Below, piece by piece: positions 23,593 through 32,105 of a DNA stretch of 64,000 nucleotides (within the stretch, counting starts at the first letter, position 1; each line of letters begins with the position of its first letter). Source of the DNA: Rhodococcus_F sp040656415 (GTDB lineage Bacteria; Actinomycetota; Actinomycetes; Mycobacteriales; Mycobacteriaceae); assembly GCF_040656415.1 (NCBI RefSeq), contig NZ_JBFAMC010000004.1, positions 354,279 to 418,278 of the forward strand. The letters are read 5' to 3'. Below the pieces are notes generated by a model, which had not been told where the DNA came from, made no database searches, and was given only the letters and a program-made list of their open reading frames with translations. The position numbers and the translations under genes are program-made.

Positions 23593-24619
23593 CCTCGACA
23601 TCGTCGGCCTCGACACCGACGCGGTGAGCCGATGGATCGGCACCCTCGGCGTCGACTACACGGGAACGCTGACCTTCGACCGGATCGGCCTCGGTCAGTC
23701 CAACCTCACTTATCTCGTGCAGGATCAGGCCGGCAACAGGTGGGTGCTCAGGCGCCCGCCGCTCGGGCACCTGCTTGCGTCGGCGCATGACGTGGCAAGG
23801 GAGGCCCGGGTCCTGTCCGCGCTCGAGGACACGGCAGTTCCGACACCACGGGTGTTCGGACTCACCGATGATCCGGCGGTGACCGACGTCCCCCTCCTGC
23901 TGATGGAGTTCGTCGACGGTCAGGTGGTGGATCGAATGTCCATCGCAGAGTCGCTGACACCGGAGCGTCGCAGGGCGATCGGCCTGTCGCTGCCGCGCAC
24001 CCTGGTGAAGATTCATGCCGTCGATCTCGATCGGACGGGACTGGTCGATCTGGCCAGCCACAAATCGTATGCCCAGCGTCAGCTCAAGCGATGGTCAGGA
24101 CAATGGGAGAAGTCGAAGACCCGCGACCTGCCGGCGCTCGACGACCTGACGCGGCGACTCGGCGCCTCAGCGCCTGAGCAACGGGAACTCACCCTGGTGC
24201 ACGGCGACTTCCACCTGAGGAATGTGATCACCTCTACCGACACGGGCGAGGTGACTGCGGCGCTGGACTGGGAACTGTGCACTCTGGGCGATCCACTCGC
24301 CGACGTCGGCAGCCTACTTGCATACTGGCCCGCATCGGGCGAGAAGACCGGCGGCGATTTCCCTGCGTCCACACTCGACGGCTTCCCCAGTCGCGATGAG
24401 ATCGCCGCGGTGTATCTCGACGCCACCGGGCGCGACCCGAGGGCACTAGGGTTCTGGTATGCCCTCGGACTGTGGAAGGTCGCGGTCATTGCCGAGGGCG
24501 TCATGCGTAGAGCGCGGGACGAACCGCAAAATCGGGCGGCGGCAGGAACGCCGACTGCCGACCGTATCGACGAAATCGTGGCCAAGGCGTGCGAGGTTGC
24601 CGCCCAAGCCGGAATCTGA
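23585..24619 (+). CDS. Aminoglycoside-phosphotransferase-fold kinase, ACAD10/11 N-domain type
   Basis: 344 residues, GTG at 23585 overlapping the SDR stop. Kinase-fold motifs are IGLGQSNLTYLV (nucleotide loop), WVLRRPPLG, the catalytic LVHGDFHLRNVI and the metal-binding ALDWELCTLGDPLADVG. The last is nearly the wording of ACAD10/11. Despite Pfam-style naming as aminoglycoside phosphotransferase, the context argues for phosphorylation of a 4-hydroxyacyl-CoA rather than a drug. FadE36-type mycobacterial proteins belong to the same group. Confidence 0.85.
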   Translation: MSSLDIVGLDTDAVSRWIGTLGVDYTGTLTFDRIGLGQSNLTYLVQDQAGNRWVLRRPPLGHLLASAHDVAREARVLSALEDTAVPTPRVFGLTDDPAVTDVPLLLMEFVDGQVVDRMSIAESLTPERRRAIGLSLPRTLVKIHAVDLDRTGLVDLASHKSYAQRQLKRWSGQWEKSKTRDLPALDDLTRRLGASAPEQRELTLVHGDFHLRNVITSTDTGEVTAALDWELCTLGDPLADVGSLLAYWPASGEKTGGDFPASTLDGFPSRDEIAAVYLDATGRDPRALGFWYALGLWKVAVIAEGVMRRARDEPQNRAAAGTPTADRIDEIVAKACEVAAQAGI

Positions 24620-24645
24620 CAACACAATCTGCCCAGGAGGGCCAC

Positions 24646-25395
24646 ATGACCAGAACAGCAATCGTCACCGGAGCGGCCCGCGGAATCGGCGCCGCGGTGG
24701 CGAAGAAACTGGCCGCCGACGGCAACGCCGTCGCCGTGCTCGACCTCGACGAGTCTGCTTGCGGTGCAACGGTCGACGCGATCACGTCCGCCGGTGGCAG
24801 GGCGCTGGCGGTTGGTGCGAATGTGGCCGACGAGGCGTCTGTCACGGCAGCCGTCGAGCGCGTCGTGAACGAACTGGGAGCCCCGACGATCTTGATCAAC
24901 AACGCGGGAATCACCCGCGACAACTTGTTGTTCAAGATGACCGTCGATGACTGGGACGCCGTGATGAACGTGCACCTGCGCGGCGCATTCCTGATGTCGC
25001 GGGCCGTGCAGCAGCACATGGTGGAAGCCAAGTTCGGTCGCATCGTCAACCTGTCGAGCACGTCTGCGCTCGGCAACCGCGGGCAGGTCAACTACGCCGC
25101 TGCCAAGGCCGGTATGCAGGGTTTCACCAAGACGTTGGCGTTGGAGTTGGGCAAGTTCGGTGTGACGGCCAACGCCATCGCTCCGGGTTTCATCGAGACC
25201 GAGATGACTGTTGCCACCGCCGAACGATTGGGCGTCGGCTTCGAGGACTTCAAGAAAGCAGCCGCCGCGCAGATCCCGGTCAATCGCGTCGGGCAGCCAG
25301 AGGACATTGCTGCCACAGCTTCGTTCCTTTCCAGTGAGGGTGCGGGGTTCGTGTCCGGGCAAGTCATCTACGTGGCCGGTGGACCAAAGGACTGA
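24646..25395 (+). CDS. 3-oxoacyl-ACP reductase-like SDR (FabG family)
   Basis: 249 residues from the ATG at 24646 with AGGAGG 5 nt upstream; the frame also opens at 24589 within the previous gene. FabG-like motifs are TGAARGIGAAVAKKLA, LINNAGITRDNLLFKMT, NLSSTSALGNRGQVNYAAAKAG and ANAIAPGFIETEMT. It likely interconverts 3-hydroxy- and 3-oxoacyl-CoA in this degradation cluster. It lies 8 bp upstream of the paired acyl-CoA dehydrogenases. Confidence 0.9.
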   Translation: MTRTAIVTGAARGIGAAVAKKLAADGNAVAVLDLDESACGATVDAITSAGGRALAVGANVADEASVTAAVERVVNELGAPTILINNAGITRDNLLFKMTVDDWDAVMNVHLRGAFLMSRAVQQHMVEAKFGRIVNLSSTSALGNRGQVNYAAAKAGMQGFTKTLALELGKFGVTANAIAPGFIETEMTVATAERLGVGFEDFKKAAAAQIPVNRVGQPEDIAATASFLSSEGAGFVSGQVIYVAGGPKD

Positions 25396-25403
25396 TAACG
25401 CTC

Positions 25404-26594
25404 ATGACCACGGACGAACAGACAATTGCACGAGACCTGAGCGAGCGCGTCGCTGCTCTTCTCGAGCAGAACGACCTCTCCGATGCCACACAGTTCCTCG
25501 GCGCCCGATTCGACGCCGGTCTGGCCTGGGTCCACTTCCAGCCAGGCCTGGGAGGTCTCGGTCTTCCGCGAAGCTTCCAGGCGCGCGTCGACGCCGAACT
25601 GGCGGCGGCGGGTGCGCCCGGACCTGCCAAGGACCGTAACGGAATCGGGCTGGGCATGGCCGCGCCAACCATTGCCGCCTTCGGGACCGCGGAGCAGCGG
25701 ACGAAGTACCTGCGCCCCATATACACCGGTGAGCACATCTACTGCCAACTGTTCAGCGAGCCGGGGGCGGGCTCCGATCTCGCTGCCGTCGCGACGCGTG
25801 CGGTTCGAGACGGTGACGACTGGATCGTCAACGGGCAGAAGGTGTGGACGTCGGGGGCGCAAAACGCGCAGATGGCCATTCTGGTGGCTCGGACGGATCC
25901 ATCTGTGCCCAAGCACGCCGGGCTCACCTACTTCTTATGCGACATGAGCGATGCCGGCATCGATGTTCGGCCGCTGCGCCAGATCACCGGTGAAGCCGAG
26001 TTCAATGAAGTCTTCCTGACCGATGTGCGCATTCCCGATGCGAATCGGCTCGGCGACGAGGGGCAGGGGTGGCAAGTGGCTACCGCAACCCTCAACAGCG
26101 AGCGGGTGGCAATCGGTGGTGCCGCTGCTGCTCGCGAAAGCGGCATGATCGGAGTGGTCGCTCGAACGTGGCGGGAATGCCCGGAACTGCGTGATGATGC
26201 GATGCACGACGACTTGCTCCATTTGTGGGTCGAGGCGGAGGTCGCCCGATTGACCGGTGAACGCCTGCGGCAACAACTGGAGGCCGGCCATCCAGGCCCG
26301 GAGGGATCTGCCATGAAGCTGGCTTTTGCCCGGCTGGCGCAGACCATCTCGGGCTTCGAGATCGAACTGAACGGAGAGGCGGGACTGCGGTACGACGACT
26401 GGTCCATGCGCCGACCCGACAAGGTCGACTTCACCGGACGCGAACCCGGATACCGATACCTGCGCGCGAAGGGCAACTCGATCGAGGGCGGAACGTCGGA
26501 GATCCTGCGCAACGTCATTGCAGAACGCGTTCTCGGACTTCCCCCGGAGCACCGCGTCGACAAGAACATCGCGTGGAAGGACTTGCCTCGATGA
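25404..26594 (+). CDS. Acyl-CoA dehydrogenase, catalytic subunit of a probable heteromeric pair
   Basis: 396 residues, ATG at 25404. FAD/acyl motifs are YCQLFSEPGAGSDLAAVATRAV and WIVNGQKVWTSGAQNAQMAILVARTD, with the C-terminal GNSIEGGTSEILRNVIAERVLGLP carrying the catalytic Glu. The following gene overlaps by 4 bp and encodes a second dehydrogenase that lacks this motif. That is the arrangement of the alpha2beta2 FadE pairs known from actinobacterial steroid side-chain degradation. The actual substrate here is not known. Confidence 0.9.
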   Translation: MTTDEQTIARDLSERVAALLEQNDLSDATQFLGARFDAGLAWVHFQPGLGGLGLPRSFQARVDAELAAAGAPGPAKDRNGIGLGMAAPTIAAFGTAEQRTKYLRPIYTGEHIYCQLFSEPGAGSDLAAVATRAVRDGDDWIVNGQKVWTSGAQNAQMAILVARTDPSVPKHAGLTYFLCDMSDAGIDVRPLRQITGEAEFNEVFLTDVRIPDANRLGDEGQGWQVATATLNSERVAIGGAAAARESGMIGVVARTWRECPELRDDAMHDDLLHLWVEAEVARLTGERLRQQLEAGHPGPEGSAMKLAFARLAQTISGFEIELNGEAGLRYDDWSMRRPDKVDFTGREPGYRYLRAKGNSIEGGTSEILRNVIAERVLGLPPEHRVDKNIAWKDLPR

Positions 26595-27718
26595 GCACCG
26601 CAGACCTGCTGTACTCAGACACCGAAGATGCGCTGCGCGAAAGCGTCCGCCGACTGCTCGCCGATCGCTGTCCACCAGAGCTGGTAGCAGAAGCGTACGA
26701 CCAGGAATCGGTTGACTTCACCGGGATATGGAAGTCTCTAGCCGTCGACCTCGGACTTGCTGGTCTACTCGTACCCGAGTCGCTCGGAGGCGCAGGAGCC
26801 AGTGCGCGTGAGGCCGCCGTGGTGATGGAGGAAGTCGGGCGCGCTGTGGCGCCCGTTCCGTACCTGTCCAGCGCCGTACTTGCCACCGTTGCGCTGCTGG
26901 AGGCGGGAGACGAGCAGACGGTCGGCGCGCTCGCCGAGGGTGCCACCACGGCTGCCCTCGCGGTCGGACTCGCGACCCCGCCGGGGCGATTCGCCCCCAG
27001 GGTCCGTCGGGAGGCGAACACGTTGGTCGGGACCGTCACCAGCGTCGCGGGCGTACCGGAGGCTGACATCCTGGTCGTCCCTGTCGAGGGACCCGAAGGA
27101 CTCGAACTCCATACCGTCAGCGCAGGCGCAGCCGGCGTCAGCGTGACGCAGGTCCTCTCGCTGGACATGACCCGACCGCTGTCGGATGTGGTGTTCGACG
27201 GCGCGGCGTCCACCCGTGTCGACGGCGGCACGGCGTCCACTGGTGCCGACGGCGGCACGGCGGACGAGGCGGTGCGTGCCGCTCTCGGCGCAGGTGCAGC
27301 ACTTCTCGCGTCCGAACAACTCGGACTCGCGCAATGGTGCTTCGAGACGACGCTCGCTTATGTCAAGGAACGCAAGCAGTTCGGCCGCGCGGTCGGTTCG
27401 TTCCAGGCCATCAAGCACCGTATCGCTGATATCTGGCTCGAGGTGACTTCGGCCACGGCGGCGGCCAGATACGCCGCGGACGCCTACGCCCGAGGTGACT
27501 CGGATGCAGAGATCGCAGCCGCGCTGGCACAGGCATACTGCAGCGATGTCGCCGTTCACGCCGCCGAGGAGTGCATCCAGCTGCACGCGGGGATCGGTAT
27601 GACATGGGAATATCCCGCGCACCTGTACCTCAAGAGGGCGAAGAGCGACCAGCTGGCGTTCGGGACCCCCTACCGCCACCGGGCGCATCTGGCCACCCTG
27701 ATCGACCTGCCTGCATGA
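26591..27718 (+). CDS. Acyl-CoA dehydrogenase, non-catalytic-type partner subunit
   Basis: 375 residues from the ATG at 26591 (ATGA overlap); 26573 is an in-frame alternative. The dehydrogenase fold is clear (LGLAGLLVPESLGGAGASAREA, YVKERKQFGRAVGSFQAIKHRIAD, CIQLHAGIGMTWEYPAHLYLKRA). The C-terminal EGT/EGG-type Glu motif found in its partner is absent, which suggests it forms a complex with the preceding protein. A 27-bp in-frame tandem repeat lies at residues 205-222, in the variable middle region. Confidence 0.87.
   Translation: MSTADLLYSDTEDALRESVRRLLADRCPPELVAEAYDQESVDFTGIWKSLAVDLGLAGLLVPESLGGAGASAREAAVVMEEVGRAVAPVPYLSSAVLATVALLEAGDEQTVGALAEGATTAALAVGLATPPGRFAPRVRREANTLVGTVTSVAGVPEADILVVPVEGPEGLELHTVSAGAAGVSVTQVLSLDMTRPLSDVVFDGAASTRVDGGTASTGADGGTADEAVRAALGAGAALLASEQLGLAQWCFETTLAYVKERKQFGRAVGSFQAIKHRIADIWLEVTSATAAARYAADAYARGDSDAEIAAALAQAYCSDVAVHAAEECIQLHAGIGMTWEYPAHLYLKRAKSDQLAFGTPYRHRAHLATLIDLPA
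27204..27257 (+). repeat. 27-bp in-frame tandem duplication inside an acyl-CoA dehydrogenase gene
   Basis: Two adjacent 27-bp units (27204-27230, 27231-27257) differ at three positions and encode ASTRVDGGT and ASTGADGGT. The length keeps the frame. Confidence 0.85.
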
Positions 27719-27785
27719 TCGATCGTCGGCACCAACGCCCCCGAGCACATACTTCAACCCGAGCACTTACATCGAGGAGAAAAAG

Positions 27786-28769
27786 ATGAAGGCCTGGCGC
27801 ATCAACGAACTCGGTCAACCACGCACCGCGCTTCGGCTCGAGGAAATTCAGGACCCAACTCCCGGTCCGGGCGAGCTTGTGGTGAAGGTCCTTGCCGTGC
27901 CTGCGAATTTCCCGGACGTCCTCATGTGCCGGGGCGAGTATCAGGTCAAGCCTCCGCTGCCGTTCACACCCGGAGTCGAGTTGTGCGGTCAGGTTCTGGC
28001 CGTCGGTGACGGCGTGACCCGCTTCGCAGTCGGCGACCGGGTGGTCGGGGGACCGAATCTGCCTGCAGGCGGCTTCGCGGAGATGGCCGTGATGAGCGAG
28101 TCCAACGCGTTCGCAGCTCCAGCCGCGCTCGATGATGCCGAGGCGTCCGCACTCACCATCGGGTACCAGACGAGTTGGTTCGCTCTGCACAGACGAACAC
28201 AGCTGAAGCCGGGCGAGACGCTGCTCGTGCACGCTGCCGCGGGTGGAGTCGGTAGCGCCGCAGTGCAACTGGGCAAGGCCGCAGGAGCCAAGGTAATCGG
28301 CGTCGTCGGAGGTCCCGAGAAGGTCGAGTATTGTCGCAAGCTCGGGGCCGACCTCGTGATCGACCGGCACACCGATGATTTCGTACCACTGGTCAAGGAG
28401 TTCACCGACGGCCGCGGGGCTGACGTCGTCTACGACCCGGTCGGCGGCGATGCCTACACGAAGTCCACCAAATGCATCGCTTTCGAGGGACGGATCCTGA
28501 TCATCGGCTTCGCGGGCGGCACTATTCCGACGCCGGGGCTCAACCACGCGTTGATCAAGAACTATTCGATCATCGGGCTTCACTGGGGTCTGTACAACGC
28601 ATACAACCGACAGGCGATCGCCGACTGTCACGAGGAACTGACCCGGCTTGCAGAATCCGGTGCGATCAAGCCGCTCATCAGTGAGCGACTCTCGCTTGCG
28701 GATGTAGCCGAGGGACTCGGCCGTCTAGGTGACGGCAGCACTGTCGGTCGCGTCGTGTTCCAGCCCTGA
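27786..28769 (+). CDS. NADPH:quinone oxidoreductase-type MDR protein
   Basis: 327 residues, ATG at 27786 after GAGGAG. Pattern of the quinone oxidoreductase branch: VPANFPDVLMCRGEYQ, FTPGVELCGQVLAVGDGV, the nucleotide motif LLVHAAAGGVGSAAVQLGKAAGA, YDPVGGDAYTKS and GFAGG. No zinc-ligand set is seen. It lies between the dehydrogenase pair and an SDR, with 67 bp upstream and 10 bp downstream, and probably reduces an unsaturated acyl or quinone-like intermediate. Confidence 0.87.
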   Translation: MKAWRINELGQPRTALRLEEIQDPTPGPGELVVKVLAVPANFPDVLMCRGEYQVKPPLPFTPGVELCGQVLAVGDGVTRFAVGDRVVGGPNLPAGGFAEMAVMSESNAFAAPAALDDAEASALTIGYQTSWFALHRRTQLKPGETLLVHAAAGGVGSAAVQLGKAAGAKVIGVVGGPEKVEYCRKLGADLVIDRHTDDFVPLVKEFTDGRGADVVYDPVGGDAYTKSTKCIAFEGRILIIGFAGGTIPTPGLNHALIKNYSIIGLHWGLYNAYNRQAIADCHEELTRLAESGAIKPLISERLSLADVAEGLGRLGDGSTVGRVVFQP

Positions 28770-28779
28770 GGCGGGCTCC

Positions 28780-29568
28780 GTGAATTCTGGGCCGTTGTTC
28801 GACGTCACTGGCAAGACCGTCGTCGTCACCGGGGGTTCTCGAGGCATCGGGCGGATGATCGCGGAAGGTTTCGTGCGGGCGGGCGCGACCGTGATCATCT
28901 CGTCACGCAAGGCGGATGCCTGCGCGGTCGCAGCCGAGGAATTGACTGCCGTGGGTCCGGGGACGTGCCTCGCCCATCCCGCGAATCTCTCGACGGCGGA
29001 GGGAGTAGACAGTCTCGTTGCCCAGGTGAAGGAGGTGACCCCGCAGTTGAACGTGCTCGTGAACAATGCGGGCGCGACGTGGGGCGCTCCGATCGACGAG
29101 TTCCCCGACTCGGGGTTCGACAAGATTTTCGACATCAACGTCAAGGGTGTGTTCTCGGTGACGCAGAAGTTGCTGCCGCGACTGCGCGCGGCGGCGACCG
29201 ACGGTGACCCCGCCCGGGTCATCAACATCGGTTCGGTCGAGGGCATCGTGGTGTCGGCCACCGACAACTTCTCTTACGGGGCAAGTAAGGCAGCGGTCCA
29301 CATGCTCACCCGCAAGATGGCTGCGACACTGGCTCCGCAGTGTGTCACCGTCAATGCCATTGCACCCGGCCCTTTTCCGAGCAAGATGATGTCCTACTTC
29401 CTCGATGATCCGGAGAGCAGGAAAGCGGTTGAGGGTTCGGTTCCGCTCGGTCGTGTAGGCACACCGGAGGACGTGGCGGGTACCGCGATCTTCCTTTCCT
29501 CGCGTGCGGGGGCCTACCTCACCGGCACGGTTATCCCAGTGGACGGCGGGATCTCGGGGACACGCTGA
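28780..29568 (+). CDS. Short-chain dehydrogenase/reductase
   Basis: 262 residues from the GTG at 28780; 28729 is in frame but inside the previous gene. Motifs are TGGSRGIGRMIAEG, VLVNNAGATWGAPIDEFPD, catalytic NIGSVEGIVV and YGASKAAVHML, and the C-terminal YLTGTVIPVDGGISGTR. The pattern matches the SDR group common in steroid and fatty-acid clusters. It closes the plus-strand catabolic run; a 566-bp gap follows. Confidence 0.87.
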   Translation: MNSGPLFDVTGKTVVVTGGSRGIGRMIAEGFVRAGATVIISSRKADACAVAAEELTAVGPGTCLAHPANLSTAEGVDSLVAQVKEVTPQLNVLVNNAGATWGAPIDEFPDSGFDKIFDINVKGVFSVTQKLLPRLRAAATDGDPARVINIGSVEGIVVSATDNFSYGASKAAVHMLTRKMAATLAPQCVTVNAIAPGPFPSKMMSYFLDDPESRKAVEGSVPLGRVGTPEDVAGTAIFLSSRAGAYLTGTVIPVDGGISGTR

Positions 29569-30134
29569 GCAACGCCACGAATCGCGCAGCTGTCGCGGCG
29601 AAGATCGATGGCGGTGGCGTAACGGATACCAGAGGGCACGACGACTGGCCGCAGTTTCGCCTGTACGCCGAGACACTCGTTCAGTTGAGACCGTACCTGA
29701 CTCGAAACGTGCTTTAGTGCAGTCGAATCCGACCCGTGGCGGTCAGCTCTTTCGTGTCTCGAAGGAGGCCTGGAGCGCCACGGGGATCGGCGAACTCGCC
29801 GAAGACTCGCCGCCGGAGAACTCCACACCCAGATGTCAGACGGTGTGCGGGTTCGGAGGTCACGTGGTGCGCGGAACGGGAGTGCCTGCCCGGTCTGTCA
29901 GAGGTGGCTGGGTCCAACTCCGAGGCTGCCAGGCGGTCGAAACCTGGTTAGACTCGGCAGCTACGTGTGAGCCATGCCACAGCACTCACATGTGAGGCCA
30001 ACGAAATAGTGATGTCGCACTGCACTGCACTGCACTCGCCGGCCCGACCTCAACCGAGGCCAGAGAGACGAAACCTCGACCGACCTGCAGTTGGAGTAAC
30101 CCAGGCGGCACTCGAGGACGAAGGACGCAGGTTG
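29569..30134. other. 566-bp intergenic region before the mycofactocin-type SDR pair
   Basis: No convincing gene. It holds a perfect 12-bp palindrome CTCACATGTGAG (29985-29996) with a matching half-site GTGTGAG at 29965-29971, a run of GCACT-type pentamer repeats near 30017-30035, and the leader (from about 30100) that is duplicated together with the SDR gene. Confidence 0.6.
29985..29996. promoter_or_regulatory. 12-bp palindrome, candidate operator
   Basis: CTCACATGTGAG is perfectly self-complementary and lies 138 bp upstream of the first mycofactocin-type SDR. It is absent from the duplicated part. The ligand is unknown. Confidence 0.4.
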
Positions 30135-30956
30135 ATGAGCACGCTCGAAGGCAAAGTCGCACTCATCACGGGTGGTGCTCGCGGGCAGGGCAGAAGCCAC
30201 GCCATTGCGCTCGCCAGGGCCGGCGCGGACGTGATCGTCATCGACATCTGCGCAAATCTGGCGATCGCGAACTATCCGCTTGCCAGTGAGGCGGACTTGA
30301 AGGACACCGCCGACGAGGTGCAGGCGACCGGGCGTAGGTGTGTCACCAAGATCGCGGACGTCCGAGACGGTGCGGCGATGGTCTCCGCGGTCGGGGACGC
30401 CGTCGCCGAGCTGGGCCGACTCGATATCGTCGTTGCAAATGCCGGTGTGACGTCGTGGGAACCCATCGACTGCGCACCCAGGCAGGTCTTCGACGACATC
30501 ATTGCCGTCAACCTGACGGGTGTGTGGAATACCTTCGAGGCCACGGTTCCTCACATCTTGGCGCACGGTGACGGTGGATCCATCGTGGTCACCGGATCGA
30601 TAAACAGTACGTCGGGCAAGATGATGGATTTGTCGACCGCGACCCGCGCGTATACCGCGAGCAAGCACGGCGTCATCGGGTTGATGCGCAGCTACGCGCT
30701 GCAGCTCAGCCCATTGGGTATCCGTGTCAACGCTGTCGAACCCATGGGTGTCAACACACTGATGGTCAACAACGAGGCTGCGCAAAGAGTCCTCGAGGGG
30801 GAGGCGCCGCGTCAGTACGACCTGTTGAACCTCATGGATGTGTGGCGGCTCGAACCCGAGGATGTCAGTGCCGTCGTCGAGTTCCTGGTCTCCGACCGAG
30901 CGCGCTACATCACAGGAATCGAATTTCCGGTCGACGCCGGATTCGGCGTGAGGTAG
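30135..30956 (+). CDS. Mycofactocin-type SDR oxidoreductase, copy 1
   Basis: 273 residues from the ATG at 30135; an in-frame opening at 29967 is discarded because the duplicated paralogue defines the start. Signature of the mycofactocin-coupled SDR group (TIGR03971-like): TGGARGQGRSHAIALARAGADVIVIDIC, the insert NYPLASEADLKDTADEVQATGRR, and IADVRDGAAM. The catalytic Ser-Tyr-Lys set is present (VTGSINS, YTASKHG). Enzymes of this group hold NAD tightly and pass electrons to mycofactocin. It lies in a tandem pair. Confidence 0.88.
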   Translation: MSTLEGKVALITGGARGQGRSHAIALARAGADVIVIDICANLAIANYPLASEADLKDTADEVQATGRRCVTKIADVRDGAAMVSAVGDAVAELGRLDIVVANAGVTSWEPIDCAPRQVFDDIIAVNLTGVWNTFEATVPHILAHGDGGSIVVTGSINSTSGKMMDLSTATRAYTASKHGVIGLMRSYALQLSPLGIRVNAVEPMGVNTLMVNNEAAQRVLEGEAPRQYDLLNLMDVWRLEPEDVSAVVEFLVSDRARYITGIEFPVDAGFGVR

Positions 30957-31019
30957 GAGCCGGGTCGCCCTGCCGATGGGCTTATCCAGGCGACACTCTA
31001 GGACAAAGGAAGCAAGTAA

Positions 31020-31841
31020 ATGAGCACTCTCGAAGGCAAGGTCGCACTCATCACAGGTGGCGCTCGCGGGCAGGGCAGAAGCCACGCAATTGCGCTCGCC
31101 AGGGCCGGCGCGGACGTGATCGTCATCGACATCTGCGCTGATCTCGCGAGCGTGCCCTATCCGCTTGCCAGTGAGGCGGACTTGAAGGACACCGCCGGCG
31201 AGGTGCAGGCGACCGGGCGTAGGTGTGTCACCAAGATCGCGGACGTCCGAGACGGTGCGGCGATGGTTGCCGCGGTCGGGGACGCTGTCGCCGAGCTGGG
31301 CCGACTCGATATCGTCGTTGCAAATGCCGGTGTGATCTCGTGGGAACCCATCGACTGCGCACCCAGGCAGGTCTTCGACGACACGATTGCCGTCAACCTG
31401 ACGGGTGTGTGGAATACCTTCGAGGCCACCGTTCCTCACATCCTGGCGCACGGTGACGGTGGGTCCATCGTGGTCACCGGATCGAATAACAGCAGGTCGG
31501 CCAAGATGTTGGACTTCTCGACCGCGGCACGCGCCTATGCTGCGAGCAAGCATGGCGTCATCGGATTGATGCGCAGCTACGCGCTGCAGCTCAGCCCATT
31601 GGGTATCCGTGTCAACGCTGTCGAACCCATCAGCGTCGATACCGTGATGCTCAACAACGACGCTGCCCAAAGGGTCATTGAGCAAGGCGTGCCAAGTCAG
31701 TACGACCTGTTGAACCTCATGGACGTATCGCGGCTCGAACCCGAGGATGTCAGTGCCGTCGTCGAGTTCCTGGTCTCCGACCGAGCGCGCTACATCACAG
31801 GAATCGAATTTCCGATCGACGCCGGATTCGGAGTGAGATAG
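31020..31841 (+). CDS. Mycofactocin-type SDR oxidoreductase, copy 2
   Basis: 273 residues, exactly the length of copy 1. Most of the protein is identical; differences cluster at LASVPYP for LAIANYP, VTGSNNSRSAKMLDF, EPISVDTVMLNND and EQGVPSQ. The last lies in the substrate-lid region, so the two may differ in substrate range. The cofactor and catalytic residues (VTGSNNS, YAASKHG) are kept, so both copies look functional. Confidence 0.88.
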   Translation: MSTLEGKVALITGGARGQGRSHAIALARAGADVIVIDICADLASVPYPLASEADLKDTAGEVQATGRRCVTKIADVRDGAAMVAAVGDAVAELGRLDIVVANAGVISWEPIDCAPRQVFDDTIAVNLTGVWNTFEATVPHILAHGDGGSIVVTGSNNSRSAKMLDFSTAARAYAASKHGVIGLMRSYALQLSPLGIRVNAVEPISVDTVMLNNDAAQRVIEQGVPSQYDLLNLMDVSRLEPEDVSAVVEFLVSDRARYITGIEFPIDAGFGVR

Positions 31842-32013
31842 AAACCGAGTCGATGTCGGCGTGGAGAAGCCGAGGCTTGTGAATAACACAGCTTCGCCAG
31901 AGCTCCCCGACACGCTCTTCGCCGCTCGAGAATCCGAGCAATATCTCCTGCCCGCGTCGCTGGTCTCGGCAGGCCTCGTCCGCTCTTCTCTTCGCCTGTG
32001 ATCTCAGCTATTT

Positions 32014-32105
32014 GCCATCGAGTTGCGTCCCCCAATCGCCATCGAGTTGCGTCCCCCAATCGGGGGACAGCGGTGTCCTCTGTTTTTGGGCCAATCGGGG
32101 GACAG
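32014..32105 (+). repeat. 24-bp tandem repeat with hairpin element (copy A)
   Basis: Two perfect 24-bp units (32014-32037 and 32038-32061) lead into the hairpin GTCCCCC-AATC-GGGGGAC (32051-32068). The 15-mer CCAATCGGGGGACAG occurs twice (32056 and 32091). The 418-bp gap 31842-32259 holds no convincing gene besides this. A related element lies at 34821. Confidence 0.8.

Larger units (their letters stand above)
30100..31841 (+). repeat. Tandem gene duplication, 885-bp period
   Basis: Copy 1 (start codon 30135) and copy 2 (start codon 31020) are offset by 885 bp with no internal length change. About 35 bp of leader is also shared (CCAGGCGGCACTCGAGGAC versus CCAGGCGACACTCTAGGAC). Long stretches are base-identical, which points to a recent duplication or ongoing conversion. 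Confidence 0.9.

Noticed and set aside
23585..24619. Aminoglycoside resistance gene
   Set aside because: The kinase motifs match the ACAD10/11-linked group and the gene is locked in a fatty-acid degradation operon.
30017..30035. GCACT pentamer run as a functional microsatellite
   Set aside because: Only a few units in non-coding sequence; noted within the gap but no function can be argued.
29961..31913. 650-codon open frame on the minus strand with internal repeats
   Set aside because: It is antisense to the duplicated SDR genes; its repeats simply mirror the duplication, and the plus-strand genes have full family signatures.
32014..32105. CRISPR array
   Set aside because: Only two 24-bp units, directly abutting with no spacers, and no cas genes.
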